64,000 bases of DNA, from positions 372,001-436,000 of the forward strand of contig NZ_LAZS01000006.1 in assembly GCF_002007205.1 (NCBI RefSeq), given 5' to 3'. Source of the stretch: Ensifer adhaerens (lineage in GTDB: Bacteria; Pseudomonadota; Alphaproteobacteria; Rhizobiales; Rhizobiaceae). The notes beneath the pieces were generated by a model. That model saw only the letters and a program-made list of their open reading frames with translations. It did no database searches and had not been told where the DNA came from. A program made the position numbers and the translations under genes. Below, in pieces: positions 1 through 8,589 of this stretch (the stretch's first letter is position 1; each line of letters begins with the position of its first letter).

Positions 1-216
1 GCCCGGCTCGACTTCGGTCGTGCCCTTCTTGAACTCGAGCAGGCGGTTGTAGACCGTGTGCGCAGCCGCGTCGAAGGTCGTGCCGGCGGTGTACAGGCCC
101 GGGTCAAAACCCTCTGGCGAACCTTCCGAGCAATAAACGAACGTCTTCGACCAGGCGGAACCGGCCATCAGCGTGGCAAGCGCCGTCGCTGCAAAGAGAG
201 TAGTGAGCTTTTTCAT
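1..216 (-). CDS. dppA: DppA-like dipeptide ABC transporter substrate-binding protein (N-terminal part)
   Basis: Only the first 72 codons lie in the window; the gene continues beyond the left edge. The protein opens with a Sec signal peptide (MKKLTTLFAATALATLMAG, then SAWS). The mature start, KTFVYCSEGSPEGFDP, is nearly identical to what I remember of E. coli DppA, followed by a YNRLLEFKKGTTEVEPG stretch also typical of that protein. In that family the protein binds dipeptides in the periplasm and delivers them to the DppBCDF importer, and it can also serve haem uptake. A GGGAAGC ribosome-binding site precedes the ATG. The rest of the dpp operon presumably lies to the left. The family call is firm; substrate is inferred. 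Confidence 0.9.
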   Translation of the reverse strand, partial: MKKLTTLFAATALATLMAGSAWSKTFVYCSEGSPEGFDPGLYTAGTTFDAAAHTVYNRLLEFKKGTTEVEPG

Positions 217-863
217 GAGCTTTGCTTCCCAGATTTGTTTTTGTTCTCGTGTTTTCCTGACGCGGAATGCCGTTGCCCCCCGTCAAGGCCGGATGGAACG
301 ACATTTGGCGTCGCATTGCAATAAGTCGCCGCAGAAATTTGTCTATGCGAAAAATTCGTCCGCAGGTAGAGCCGGGATGTTCGTCCACTGTTTTAGAATC
401 GACTGACAAATCAACGCGGCGCGACACATTGAAGCAAGGCTTCCCGGCCGCTTGCGCAGGGATTGCGGCGCGCCATGCCCGCGCCTTGATCCACGCAATT
501 TCGACCCGGGCGCTCGCCCCTATTATCGCGCGAAAACCCGTGCGGAGAAAGACGCGATCATTGGCCCGCATGACCGCGCGATTCGATTTCGGCAGGTTTC
601 CGTCAATCCCAAGATACTATGGTAGAAATCCCGAACAGGATTGTGCAATAAAATGTATACAAAACTCGGGGGAGACATTCGACGTGCCCAGTCGTCCTTG
701 GGAGGGACCGGCAGCCGCCTTTTGCAGCTTTCAGTCGTTCGGTGAACTTGCCGAGGGACGGGCATGACGCTGCCTGTCGGCAATACCGGCGATGCAGTTT
801 GCCGATTGATCGCTGCGGCTCGCGGGATAAACTGCCGCAGGACGATAAGGGGATAGCCATTCC
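217..863. other. Long intergenic region between dppA and a LuxR gene
   Basis: About 650 bases separate the divergently transcribed dppA and LuxR-type genes. Open frames exist on both strands here, but none has a recognisable family, a convincing ribosome-binding site or a sensible composition. The region is less GC-rich than the flanking genes, especially around 310-420 and 600-680. It must hold the promoters of both neighbours. I could not pick out a specific operator or a rho-independent terminator. Confidence 0.5.
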
Positions 864-1577
864 GTGGCGGCTTTGCTGGAAAATCACAGGCGATACGACC
901 TTCGCGACGAGCTAGAGAAAGCGCTGAACCGCGTCGATTTCTTCCGCATTTTTCATACCATGGCGCTCCGGTTCGGCTTCAGCCATTTCGGCATTCTTCA
1001 GCTCGGCAACGAGAACGACGCCTGCATGCTGTCCACCCGCCTAGTGTTGCACGATCTTCCCTCGGGGCTTGCGGAAGAATACGACAAGCGCCACCGCTTC
1101 GGCGACTCCGTGTTCTACAAGACCCTGCACCGGTCGGCGATTTCATCGGTCTGGCGGACGGACGATCCCGGCTGCGACGCCAATCAGAACCTGCTGGTGC
1201 AACTCGGCTTCGAACTGCTCGTCAGCGTACCGGTGCACGCGGCCTCCACGGGCGCACGCTATGCCGTGCTCTTTCTCGGAGATGGGGAGGATATCGACAG
1301 GGCCGAGCATGTCGCGCTTGCCTATGACGCGATTGCCGCCTTCGACTACTTCTATCGCGTTGCGCTCGCCAACAAGGCCGGGATGGGGTTGACGCCGCGC
1401 GAAACTGAAATCCTCAAGTGGATCTCGCACGGCAAGACCGCAAGCGAGATTGCGCTCATCGTTTCGGTGTCGGAGCACACTGTGAACTCGCACACCGCAA
1501 CGATCCTCAAGAAACTCGACGTCGTCAATCGCACCCAGATGGTGGCGAAGGCGATCCGGGAACAGATCATCCAATGA
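864..1577 (+). CDS. LuxR-family regulator with autoinducer-binding-type domain (LuxR solo)
   Basis: A 237-residue protein with the size and two-domain plan of quorum-sensing LuxR regulators. Residues ~20-165 form an autoinducer-binding-type domain and ~172-235 a GerE helix-turn-helix (LTPRETEILKWISHGKTASE, then SEHTVNSH). In the sensory half the usual Asp-Pro pair of the ligand pocket reads Asp-Ser (FGDSVF), while the Trp of SSVW is kept, so ligand specificity may differ from a standard acyl-homoserine lactone receptor. No LuxI synthase is visible nearby, so it is a solo. The start is a GTG with AAGGGG about 10 bases upstream. A response regulator follows 79 bases downstream in the same direction, so the two may be co-transcribed. 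Confidence 0.82.
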   Translation: MAALLENHRRYDLRDELEKALNRVDFFRIFHTMALRFGFSHFGILQLGNENDACMLSTRLVLHDLPSGLAEEYDKRHRFGDSVFYKTLHRSAISSVWRTDDPGCDANQNLLVQLGFELLVSVPVHAASTGARYAVLFLGDGEDIDRAEHVALAYDAIAAFDYFYRVALANKAGMGLTPRETEILKWISHGKTASEIALIVSVSEHTVNSHTATILKKLDVVNRTQMVAKAIREQIIQ

Positions 1578-1656
1578 AAGCCGATGTGCGGGCTTTGTTT
1601 TTCAGCATCGCTCGACCAACGAACGGGACGCCCGCCATCAGCAAGGGTATTCGGTC

Positions 1657-2046
1657 ATGACGCGAAAAGCACACATCCTGCTTGTTGACGACGACCCGGC
1701 AGAAAACCTGATCCTGCGCGCGCTCATCCGCAAGATGAGCAACATCGATATCGAGCTGCATTATTGCCAGACGATGGACGACGCGCTTGCATTCCTGCGC
1801 TCGGGTAAGCCGGTGTCGATGATCCTCCTCGACAACCGCCTGCAACCGCAGCTGGATTTCCGCGAAACGGTGCCGGCACTGCGGCACCAGGGCTATATCG
1901 GGCCCATCGGCGTGATCTCGGCGTCGCTCGCCGATGCCTATTTTCAGAACTTGGAGGAGTACGGCGCCGATTTCCGCATCGACAAGGCCGAGATCGACGC
2001 CACCGCAATCGACTTCATATTGCGGGAGTATCTGCCGCAAGAGTGA
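1657..2046 (+). CDS. Single-domain (CheY-like) response regulator
   Basis: A 129-residue receiver domain with no output domain. The acidic pocket is D11-D13 (LLVDDDPAE), the phospho-acceptor is most likely D59 (MILLDNRL), the switch Ser is in GVISAS and the conserved Lys in FRIDKAE. Such proteins act by docking to a partner or relaying phosphate. There is no kinase next to it. It lies downstream of the LuxR-type gene on the same strand and ends 62 bases before the rirA stop codon, with which it is convergent. The partner kinase cannot be told from this window. Confidence 0.85.
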   Translation: MTRKAHILLVDDDPAENLILRALIRKMSNIDIELHYCQTMDDALAFLRSGKPVSMILLDNRLQPQLDFRETVPALRHQGYIGPIGVISASLADAYFQNLEEYGADFRIDKAEIDATAIDFILREYLPQE

Positions 2047-2108
2047 CACCCGGCGGCACGCCTGCCGCCAGGTCCGGCCGCGCGATTTGGCGGCGAAACT
2101 CGGGAACG

Positions 2109-2573
2109 TCAGGCAGCCGACGTCTGCGGACGCTTCGTTTCCTCAAGGCCAAGCAGGAAGTTGATCTGCGGGCGGGCCTTGACGAGGTCGTCGATCGTGT
2201 AGCCCTGCAGCACTTCGAAGAACGCATTCAGTGCCTTGCGCAGCGCCGAGTTCAGGCCGCAGCTGTCGACGAGCGGGCATTCGATCTCACCGGCTTCGAA
2301 GCATTCCGCCATGGCGAAACTATCTTCGGTGACCTTGACGACGTCGAACAGGGTAATGGCCGAGGCGGGCTTCGGCAGACGCACGCCCCCGTTACGGCCG
2401 CGCACGGTTTCAACGAGGCCAGCCTTGGTCAGCGGCTGCAAGATCTTGAAGAGAAACAACTCAGAAACGCCATAGGCCCTGGCGATTTCGGGAATGCGGC
2501 TGAGCTTTTCTCCGTTGGCGGCGCAGTACATCAACATGCGAACCGCGTAGTTCGTTTGCTTCGTCAGACGCAT
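2109..2573 (-). CDS. rirA: Iron-responsive Rrf2-family repressor RirA
   Basis: A 154-residue Rrf2 protein that matches rhizobial RirA almost throughout: the N-terminus (MRLTKQTNYAVRMLMYCAAN), a winged helix with GRNGGVRL, and the iron-sulfur ligands C91, C99 and C105 spaced C-x7-C-x5-C. RirA is the iron-sulfur regulator that replaces Fur in Rhizobiaceae, repressing iron uptake when iron is plentiful. Two ATG codons are adjacent (2576 and 2573). The second sits at a better distance from the GGAG box and matches the known N-terminus. It is divergent from an iron(III)-binding protein gene, as remembered for S. meliloti. An Irr-like operator overlaps its promoter (see the 2610-2645 entry). Confidence 0.95.
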   Translation of the reverse strand: MRLTKQTNYAVRMLMYCAANGEKLSRIPEIARAYGVSELFLFKILQPLTKAGLVETVRGRNGGVRLPKPASAITLFDVVKVTEDSFAMAECFEAGEIECPLVDSCGLNSALRKALNAFFEVLQGYTIDDLVKARPQINFLLGLEETKRPQTSAA

Positions 2574-2609
2574 CATTCACTCCGGCATTCGAGAGGTTCA
2601 CGAGTTCTT

Positions 2610-2645
2610 CATATAGGACGGATCGTAGTTTGGAACAATTCCAAA
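2610..2645 (-). promoter_or_regulatory. Putative rirA promoter with overlapping ICE-box-like palindrome
   Basis: Bases 2629-2645 form the perfect 17-base inverted repeat TTTGGAACAATTCCAAA. The published Irr control element is, as I remember it, TTTAGAAnnnTTCTAAA, so this site differs by one symmetrical change per arm. Read on the minus strand, a -35 (TTGTTC, 2633-2638) and a -10 (TATATG, 2610-2615) are separated by exactly 17 bases, and the palindrome covers the -35. That position suits repression of rirA by Irr, which has been reported in Agrobacterium. The palindrome is seen; the protein that binds it is inferred. Confidence 0.6.
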
Positions 2646-2730
2646 AAGCTTGAAAAATCACTTCTTGTTGAGTGTTAACCGTTTCCCGATTGACTGTTTC
2701 GGGCGCCGAGGTCAGAAAGATGAGCGATTT

Positions 2731-2745
2731 TGTTAACTTAGCTCA
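2731..2745 (+). promoter_or_regulatory. IRO-box-like site before the iron-binding protein gene
   Basis: The sequence TGTTAACTTAGCTCA fits TGA-N9-TCA, the remembered RirA (IRO) box, with one mismatch. It lies 21 bases upstream of the start of the iron(III)-binding protein gene, where a repressor could block transcription. The match is short and degenerate, so this is a weak candidate. Confidence 0.3.
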
Positions 2746-2766
2746 AACAAGAAAATGGAGGAAGCG

Positions 2767-3807
2767 ATGTCCGTTTCAAGAGCAGCAATGGGCGTTCTGT
2801 CCCTGACGGCAACCCTCTTCGCCACGACCGCCGCCTGGGCCGACGGCGAGGTCAATATCTACTCCTACCGGCAGCCCGACCTGATCAAGCCGCTGCTCGA
2901 CGCCTTCACCAAGGAAACCGGCATCACCACCAATGTGCTCTTCCTCGACAAGGGCCTCGTCGAGCGCATCCAGGCCGAAGGCGCCAACTCGCCGGCTGAC
3001 GTGATCCTGACCGTCGACATCAGCCGCCTGACCGAGGCCAAGGACGCCGGCGTCACACAGCCGGTCGTCAACGAGACGATCAACAAGGACATCCCGGCGC
3101 ATTTCCGCGATCCTGACGGCAATTGGTTCGGCCTGACCACCCGCGGCCGCGTCGTCTACGCGTCCAAGGAGCGCGTCGCCCAGGACGACATCACCTATGA
3201 AGAGCTTGCCGACCCGAAGTGGAAGGGCAAGATCTGCACCCGCGATGGCCAGCACTCCTACAATATCGGCCTGTTCGCCTCGATGATCGCCCGCCATGGC
3301 GAAGCCGAGACCGAGAAGTGGCTGACCGGCCTCAAGAACAACCTCGCCAAGAAGCCCGACGGCGGCGACCGCGACCAGGCCAAGGCTATCCTCGCCGGCG
3401 AATGCGATCTGGCGCTCGGCAACACCTACTATGTCGGTCTGATGATGACCAACGAGAAGGAACCGGTACAGAAGGATTGGGCGGCGGCCATCAAGGTGCT
3501 CTTCCCCAACGCCAAGGACCGCGGCACGCACGTCAACATCTCCGGCATGGCGCTCGCCAAGAATTCGCCGAACAAGGACAACGCGCTGAAGCTGATGGAA
3601 TTCCTGTCGGAAGGCGAAGCCCAGAAGATCTACGCCGAGCAGGTGTTCGAATATCCGGTCCTGCCGGGCGCCGAACCGTCTGATGTCGTGAAGTCCTTCG
3701 GTACGATCAAGCCGGACGAACTGCCGCTCGCCGACATCGCGTCGAACCGCAAGAAGGCATCCGAGCTGGTCGACAAGGTCGGCTACAACGACGGTCCGCA
3801 GGACTGA
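2767..3807 (+). CDS. fbpA: Iron(III) ABC transporter periplasmic binding protein (FbpA/AfuA type)
   Basis: A 346-residue secreted protein with a signal peptide ending near AWA-DGEVN. The mature start VNIYSYRQPDLIKPLLDAF is typical of the FbpA/FutA class of ferric-iron binders, and the C-terminal half has the paired Tyr motif (GNTYYVGLMM) that ligates Fe3+ in these proteins. The start at 2767 is chosen because GGAGG stands five bases before it; an upstream in-frame ATG at 2755 overlaps that box. It is divergent from rirA. No permease or ATPase follows; instead a strong terminator closes the gene. A double-domain permease of the right family lies 10 kb away at 13510-15255, which may be its partner. 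Confidence 0.88.
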   Translation: MSVSRAAMGVLSLTATLFATTAAWADGEVNIYSYRQPDLIKPLLDAFTKETGITTNVLFLDKGLVERIQAEGANSPADVILTVDISRLTEAKDAGVTQPVVNETINKDIPAHFRDPDGNWFGLTTRGRVVYASKERVAQDDITYEELADPKWKGKICTRDGQHSYNIGLFASMIARHGEAETEKWLTGLKNNLAKKPDGGDRDQAKAILAGECDLALGNTYYVGLMMTNEKEPVQKDWAAAIKVLFPNAKDRGTHVNISGMALAKNSPNKDNALKLMEFLSEGEAQKIYAEQVFEYPVLPGAEPSDVVKSFGTIKPDELPLADIASNRKKASELVDKVGYNDGPQD

Positions 3808-3830
3808 TCGCAAGCAGATCGCAAGACAGA

Positions 3831-3859
3831 ACAGCGGGCCATGGCCCGCTGTTTTCGTT
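3831..3859 (+). terminator. Rho-independent terminator after fbpA
   Basis: A perfect self-complementary stem (ACAGCGGGCC-AT-GGCCCGCTGT, 3831-3852) is followed by TTTCGTTT. It lies 24 bases past the fbpA stop and indicates that fbpA is monocistronic. Confidence 0.8.
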
Positions 3860-3986
3860 TCGGAGGCATGAGCGGGCCAAACGCCTACCCCGGGAACTTT
3901 GTTTGGCCTGGGCGCGCAACTCGACAGCCTCGTCGAAGATTGCCTTGCGCCGCTGCGACGCCCCCTCCCCCGCATCTCCGAATGCA

Positions 3987-4014
3987 ACAAAAAAGGGCCT
4001 CCCGAAGGAGGCCC
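3987..4014 (-). terminator. Rho-independent terminator after mmsA
   Basis: Stem GGGCCTCC / GGAGGCCC with a four-base loop (3995-4014). On the minus strand it is followed by a run of six T. It lies 26 bases beyond the mmsA stop. Confidence 0.85.
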
Positions 4015-4039
4015 CGAGGCGGGAGGATATCTTTTCCCG

Positions 4040-5536
4040 TTACTTCATCGTCGGTATGACGAATTCGGCACCACCCTTGATGCCCGAGGGCCAGCGCTCG
4101 GTGATCGTCTTCGTCCTGGTCCAGAACCTGATCGAGTCCGTGCCATGCTGGTTGAGGTCGCCGAAAGACGAGGACTTCCAGCCACCGAAGGAGTGATAGG
4201 CGAGCGGAACCGGGATCGGCACGTTGACGCCGACCATGCCGATGTTGATGCGCGAGGCGAAGTCGCGGGCGGCATCACCATCGCGGGTGTAGATCGCGAC
4301 GCCGTTGCCGTATTCGTGCTTCATCGGCAGGTCGAGGGCCTCCTCGTAGTTCTTGGCGCGAACAACCGAGAGAACCGGTCCGAAGATTTCCGTCTTGTAG
4401 ATGTCCATGTCGGGCGTGACGTGGTCGAACAGGCAGCCGCCGATGAAATGGCCCTGTTCATAGCCCTGCAGCTTGAAGTCGCGGCCATCGACCACGAGCT
4501 TGGCGCCCTGCTCGACACCGCTGTCGATCAGGCTTCTGATGCGCTGTTCGGCTTCCTTGGTGACGACGGGGCCCATGTCGGCCTTCTCGTCGGTGTAGGG
4601 GCCAATGCGCAGGCTTTCGACCATCGGCGTCAACTTCTCGATCAGGCGGTTGGCGGTTTCCTCGCCGACCGGTACGGCGACCGAGATCGCCATGCAGCGC
4701 TCGCCGGCCGAGCCGTAGCCGGCGCCCATCAGGGCGTTGGCGGCCTGGTCCATGTCGGCGTCGGGCATGATGATCATGTGGTTCTTGGCGCCGCCGAAGC
4801 ATTGGGCGCGCTTGCCGTTCATCGCGGCCGTGCCATAGACGTAGCGGGCGATCGGCGTCGAGCCGACGAAGGAGACAGCTGCGATATCCGGGTGGGTGAG
4901 GATCGCATCGACCGCGCCCTTGTCGCCGTTGACGACATTGAGGATGCCTGCCGGCAGGCCAGCTTCAATCATCAGTTCGGCAAGGCGGATCGGAATGGAC
5001 GGGTCACGCTCGGACGGCTTCAGGATGAAGGCGTTGCCGCAGGCGATCGCCGGCGCAAACATCCACATCGGGATCATCGCCGGGAAGTTGAAGGGCGTGA
5101 TGCCGGCGCCGATGCCGACGGCCTGGCGGATCGAGTACATGTCGATGCCGGGGCCGGCACCTTCGGTGAACTCGCTCTTCTGCAGATGCGGAATGCCGAT
5201 GACGAATTCGCAGACTTCGAGGCCGCGGATCAGGTCACCCTTGGCGTCTTCGATCGTCTTGCCGTGTTCGCGCGAGAGGATCTCGGCAAGCTCGTTCATG
5301 TTGGCGTTCAGAAGCTCGACGAACTTCATGAAGACGCGGGCGCGGCGCTGCGGGTTGGTGGCCGCCCACTTCGGCTGCGCCGCCTTGGCGCTTTCGACAG
5401 CTGCTGCAAGTTCCGCGTCGCTTGCCAGCGCCACGGTGCCCTGCACTTCGCCGGTTGCCGGATTGAAGATGTTGCTGACGCGACCGCTCTTGCCGGCAAC
5501 GCGCTTGCCGTCGATGAAATGACCCAATTCGTACAT
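4040..5536 (-). CDS. mmsA: CoA-acylating methylmalonate-semialdehyde dehydrogenase
   Basis: A 498-residue aldehyde dehydrogenase of the MmsA/IolA subgroup. It oxidises methylmalonate or malonate semialdehyde to propionyl- or acetyl-CoA with CO2 release, in valine and inositol breakdown. Visible landmarks are GITPFNFPAM, the cofactor segment FVGSTPIARYVY, GGAKNHMIIMPDAD and the catalytic Cys281 in SAGERCMAISV; the Glu of ordinary aldehyde dehydrogenases is not in its usual context, as expected for this class. The start MYELGHFIDGK at 5536 is preceded by GGAGGAACC. It is divergent from a LysR gene 129 bases away, a usual arrangement for the direct regulator. The homologue in S. meliloti also sits near rirA, as I recall. 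Confidence 0.92.
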   Translation of the reverse strand: MYELGHFIDGKRVAGKSGRVSNIFNPATGEVQGTVALASDAELAAAVESAKAAQPKWAATNPQRRARVFMKFVELLNANMNELAEILSREHGKTIEDAKGDLIRGLEVCEFVIGIPHLQKSEFTEGAGPGIDMYSIRQAVGIGAGITPFNFPAMIPMWMFAPAIACGNAFILKPSERDPSIPIRLAELMIEAGLPAGILNVVNGDKGAVDAILTHPDIAAVSFVGSTPIARYVYGTAAMNGKRAQCFGGAKNHMIIMPDADMDQAANALMGAGYGSAGERCMAISVAVPVGEETANRLIEKLTPMVESLRIGPYTDEKADMGPVVTKEAEQRIRSLIDSGVEQGAKLVVDGRDFKLQGYEQGHFIGGCLFDHVTPDMDIYKTEIFGPVLSVVRAKNYEEALDLPMKHEYGNGVAIYTRDGDAARDFASRINIGMVGVNVPIPVPLAYHSFGGWKSSSFGDLNQHGTDSIRFWTRTKTITERWPSGIKGGAEFVIPTMK

Positions 5537-5665
5537 GGATGGTTCCTCCAGACCTTGATTGTGGCGGCATGATCGCACTACGATTTCAACAAATCAATTT
5601 CCGATATTCAGCAACCGTTGTGCAAAAATTAAAGTCCGCGGCTTGCGGACCGGGGTCTTGAGACT

Positions 5666-6547
5666 ATGAACTGGGACGATGTCAGAATGTTTCTAGCGGT
5701 CGCGCGCACGGGCCAGATCCTGGCGGCGTCGAAACGGCTGAGTGTCAACCACGCGACGCTCAGCCGCCGCGTGACGGCACTCGAAGAATCCCTGAAGACG
5801 CGGCTGCTCGTGCGCCGGCCGAACGGCTGCGAGCTGACGGCCGAGGGCGAGATCTTTCTGGCAGCAGCCGAGCGGATGGAAACGGAGATGCTGGCGGCGC
5901 AATCGCAGATCGGCCGGATCGACACGGCGATTGCCGGAACGGTGCGGATCGGCGCGCCCGACGGTTTCGGCGTCTCCTTTCTCGCTCCGCGTCTCGGGCG
6001 GCTGACCGCCCGCTATCCGGAATTGAAGCTGCAACTGGTGCCGGTGCCGCGCTCCTTTTCGCTGTCGCAACGCGAGGCCGATATCGCGATCACCATCGAG
6101 CGGCCGGAACAGGGTCGCCTCGTGTCTTCGAAGCTTACCGACTACACCCTCGGTCTCTATGCCTCGGCGGACTACCTCGAAAGGCACGGCACGCCGCGAA
6201 CGATCGACGACCTGAGAGAGCACCGCCGCATCGGCTATGTGGAAGACCTGATCTTCACGCCGTCCTTGAACTTCTCCGCCGAGATCATGCGCAGCTGGGA
6301 TGCGTCCTTCGAGATCTCCAGCGCCACGGGCCAGACGGAAGCGGTCCGCTCCAGCGCCGGCATCGGCATCCTGCACAATTACATCGCCCGCCACGTGCCG
6401 GAGCTCACGCGCATCCTGCCGGAGACGACCATCCGCCGCGCCTACTGGACCACCTATCACGAAAGCGCCCGCGATCTCGTGCGCGTGCGCACCGTCGTCG
6501 CCTTCCTGCAGGAACTGGTGACGGCAGAGCACCAGATTTTCGTTTGA
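5666..6547 (+). CDS. LysR-family transcriptional regulator, probable regulator of mmsA
   Basis: A 293-residue LysR-type protein. The N-terminal winged helix-turn-helix (residues 1-60) includes MFLAVARTGQILAASKRLSV and the NHATLSRRVTALE recognition helix. Residues ~90-290 are the periplasmic-binding-like effector domain. The effector cannot be read from sequence, but divergent pairing with mmsA suggests that it senses a branched-chain amino-acid or inositol breakdown intermediate. It is 27 bases from the convergent cyclase gene. Confidence 0.85.
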   Translation: MNWDDVRMFLAVARTGQILAASKRLSVNHATLSRRVTALEESLKTRLLVRRPNGCELTAEGEIFLAAAERMETEMLAAQSQIGRIDTAIAGTVRIGAPDGFGVSFLAPRLGRLTARYPELKLQLVPVPRSFSLSQREADIAITIERPEQGRLVSSKLTDYTLGLYASADYLERHGTPRTIDDLREHRRIGYVEDLIFTPSLNFSAEIMRSWDASFEISSATGQTEAVRSSAGIGILHNYIARHVPELTRILPETTIRRAYWTTYHESARDLVRVRTVVAFLQELVTAEHQIFV

Positions 6548-6574
6548 TGTGAGGCCTCGCCGGCGGCTCATCAC

Positions 6575-8338
6575 CTAAAGCGAAACACCGGCTTCGCGCA
6601 GCCCATCGACCAAGCGGCCAAGAACGCCTGGATCCTTGTAGGGCATGGCCCTTCTGAGATGGGCGATGGAAAAGTTGGGATTGACCTCAAACACCTCATG
6701 CCAGTAGCGGCGCGCTTCTTCGTGACGGCCGGTGCGGCCGTAGAGGCAGGCAAGATAGAAGCGCGTCATATCGGACCTGGGGGCGAGCGCCAGCCGACGC
6801 TTGAAGGCGATTTCCGCTTCGTCGTAGCGCCCGAGATTAAGCAGGGTCCGCCCCAGGAAATGTAGAGAAAGATCGAATTGCGGATCGAGCCTGTGGGCGC
6901 GCGTGTAGTAGGGCAGCGCTTCCTCGAACTGACTCTGGAAGTCGCGGATCGTGCCGAGCGCGGTATGACCGCCGGCAGAATTGGGATCGAGCCTGAGCAT
7001 ATGCTGTGCGGCACGTTCCGCCTCGTCATAACGCCGCCCCCAGCAAAGCGCGAGCGAAAGGGCATGGTGACCGTGGGCCTCGTTCTCGTCGGTGGCGACC
7101 GCCTTTTCGGCGAGCTCGAGCGCGCGCGAGACATTGTCGAACGTTCCGCCGTTCCACCGATTGATGTAGTCGGTCAGAGAAACGATGGAGAGCGAAGCAT
7201 AGGCCGCCGCCAGCCCGGGATCGATGGCGATCGCACGTTCGAGCATGCTGCGTGCCTCCGCCGACGATACCGCATCGAACCGCAGGATCGCCTGGCGCGA
7301 CCGCACCAAGAGGTCATAGGCCTCCGGATCGACCTTGCCGCGCCCCTCGCGCCTCTCTGTTTCGCCTGCCGTCAGTTTTACCTTGAGCGCCGTCACGATG
7401 GTGCGGGTCACCTCGTCCTGGACCTCGAAGATATCCTCGATGCCGCGGTCGTAGCGCTCGGCCCAGAGATGGCCTCCTGTCGTGCCGTCGATCATCTGGG
7501 CGTTGATGCGGATGCGATTGGCGGCGCGGCGCACGCTGCCTTCGAGCACGTAGCGGACGCCGAGATCACGGCTGACCTGGCGGATATCCGGTGATCTGCC
7601 CTTGTAGGCAAAGGAGGAATTGCGGGCGATGACGAAGAGACCGGAAACCTTGGAGAGATCGGTGATGATGTCCTCGGTGATGCCGTCGGCAAAGTATCCC
7701 TGTTCCGGGTCGCCGGACAGGTTGTCGAACGGCAGCACGGCGATCGACGGCCGGGTAGGCAGCTGCGGCGGGGATTCGGCGACCACCTTCACGGGCGCAT
7801 CGGCATACTCGTCCGGCGACCAGTTCCAGATGTGCACCGGGCGTTCGATGTTCTTGACCTCGTGATGGCCGCTGTCGACGAAGTTAAGATCGGTGCGGCC
7901 CTGCACATATTCATGCACGCCATCGGAAATCGCGACGCCGCCAGGTCTGGCGAGCGCTTCTATGCGCGCCGCCACGTTGACGCCGTCACCATAGAGATCG
8001 CTGTCGGCAACCATGATGTCGCCCATGTTGATGCCGACGCGCAGCACGATGTGCTGATCCGACGGCACGTCCGCATTGGCCAGGACCATCGCCCTCTGCA
8101 GGGCTGCGGCACATTCGACGGCGTTGACCGCACTCGAAAACTCGACCAGAACGCCGTCGCCCGTTCTCTTGAACACCCTGCCCTGGTGGGTTTCGACAAG
8201 CGGTTCCAGCACGTCTTTCCAGCGCGCCATGAGCTGCACGTAGGTGGATTTCTCGTCACGCTCCATCAACCGGCTGTAGCCGACGACGTCGGCAGCCAGA
8301 ATAGCGGCAAGCCGCCGTGTGATGGATTCCTTGGCCAT
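6575..8338 (-). CDS. Class III adenylate/guanylate cyclase with TolB-like and TPR regions
   Basis: A 587-residue soluble protein in three parts. Residues 1-~180 are a class III cyclase domain with metal-binding Asp17 (ILAADVVGYS) and Asp61 (KRTGDGVLVEF) and the GDGVNVAARIEAL segment. Residues ~195-330 form the TolB-like N-terminal region often seen in rhizobial cyclases (SIAVLPFDNLSGDPE, RDLGVRYVLEGSVRR). Residues ~340-587 contain TPR repeats, probably for protein contacts or sensing. No membrane segment is seen. Rhizobia carry many such cyclases and their individual signals are mostly unknown. Whether it makes cAMP or cGMP cannot be decided here. It is monocistronic and convergent with the LysR gene. 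Confidence 0.88.
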   Translation of the reverse strand: MAKESITRRLAAILAADVVGYSRLMERDEKSTYVQLMARWKDVLEPLVETHQGRVFKRTGDGVLVEFSSAVNAVECAAALQRAMVLANADVPSDQHIVLRVGINMGDIMVADSDLYGDGVNVAARIEALARPGGVAISDGVHEYVQGRTDLNFVDSGHHEVKNIERPVHIWNWSPDEYADAPVKVVAESPPQLPTRPSIAVLPFDNLSGDPEQGYFADGITEDIITDLSKVSGLFVIARNSSFAYKGRSPDIRQVSRDLGVRYVLEGSVRRAANRIRINAQMIDGTTGGHLWAERYDRGIEDIFEVQDEVTRTIVTALKVKLTAGETERREGRGKVDPEAYDLLVRSRQAILRFDAVSSAEARSMLERAIAIDPGLAAAYASLSIVSLTDYINRWNGGTFDNVSRALELAEKAVATDENEAHGHHALSLALCWGRRYDEAERAAQHMLRLDPNSAGGHTALGTIRDFQSQFEEALPYYTRAHRLDPQFDLSLHFLGRTLLNLGRYDEAEIAFKRRLALAPRSDMTRFYLACLYGRTGRHEEARRYWHEVFEVNPNFSIAHLRRAMPYKDPGVLGRLVDGLREAGVSL

Positions 8339-8589
8339 GGGGAGCGACGCCTTACTTGAACCCGTTGTGGAATTTTACCGGCGGATGAGGCCTATGTCCA
8401 TTCGAACCGGGATCCCGCGGTGGCCCGGCATTAGCCCGAATTGGGTATCGCCGTGACAGGAACCGGACGAGGTGCCTCAACGTTGCTTTCACGGGAGGAG
8501 AGTTGGTTGCGTTAGGCTCGAACCGATGGCCAAAGGCATGCCAGCCGCAATCGGCTCGCGCTCCTGTTTCGACGAAGGAGTGTGCAAGG

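Noticed and set aside
104-767. Overlapping open frames upstream of dppA on both strands
   Set aside because: They overlap the dppA start and one another, with no ribosome-binding site or recognisable composition.
3899-5572. 557-codon open frame antisense to mmsA
   Set aside because: It is a GC3-driven shadow of mmsA; its translation has no family resemblance, while mmsA on the other strand is unmistakable.
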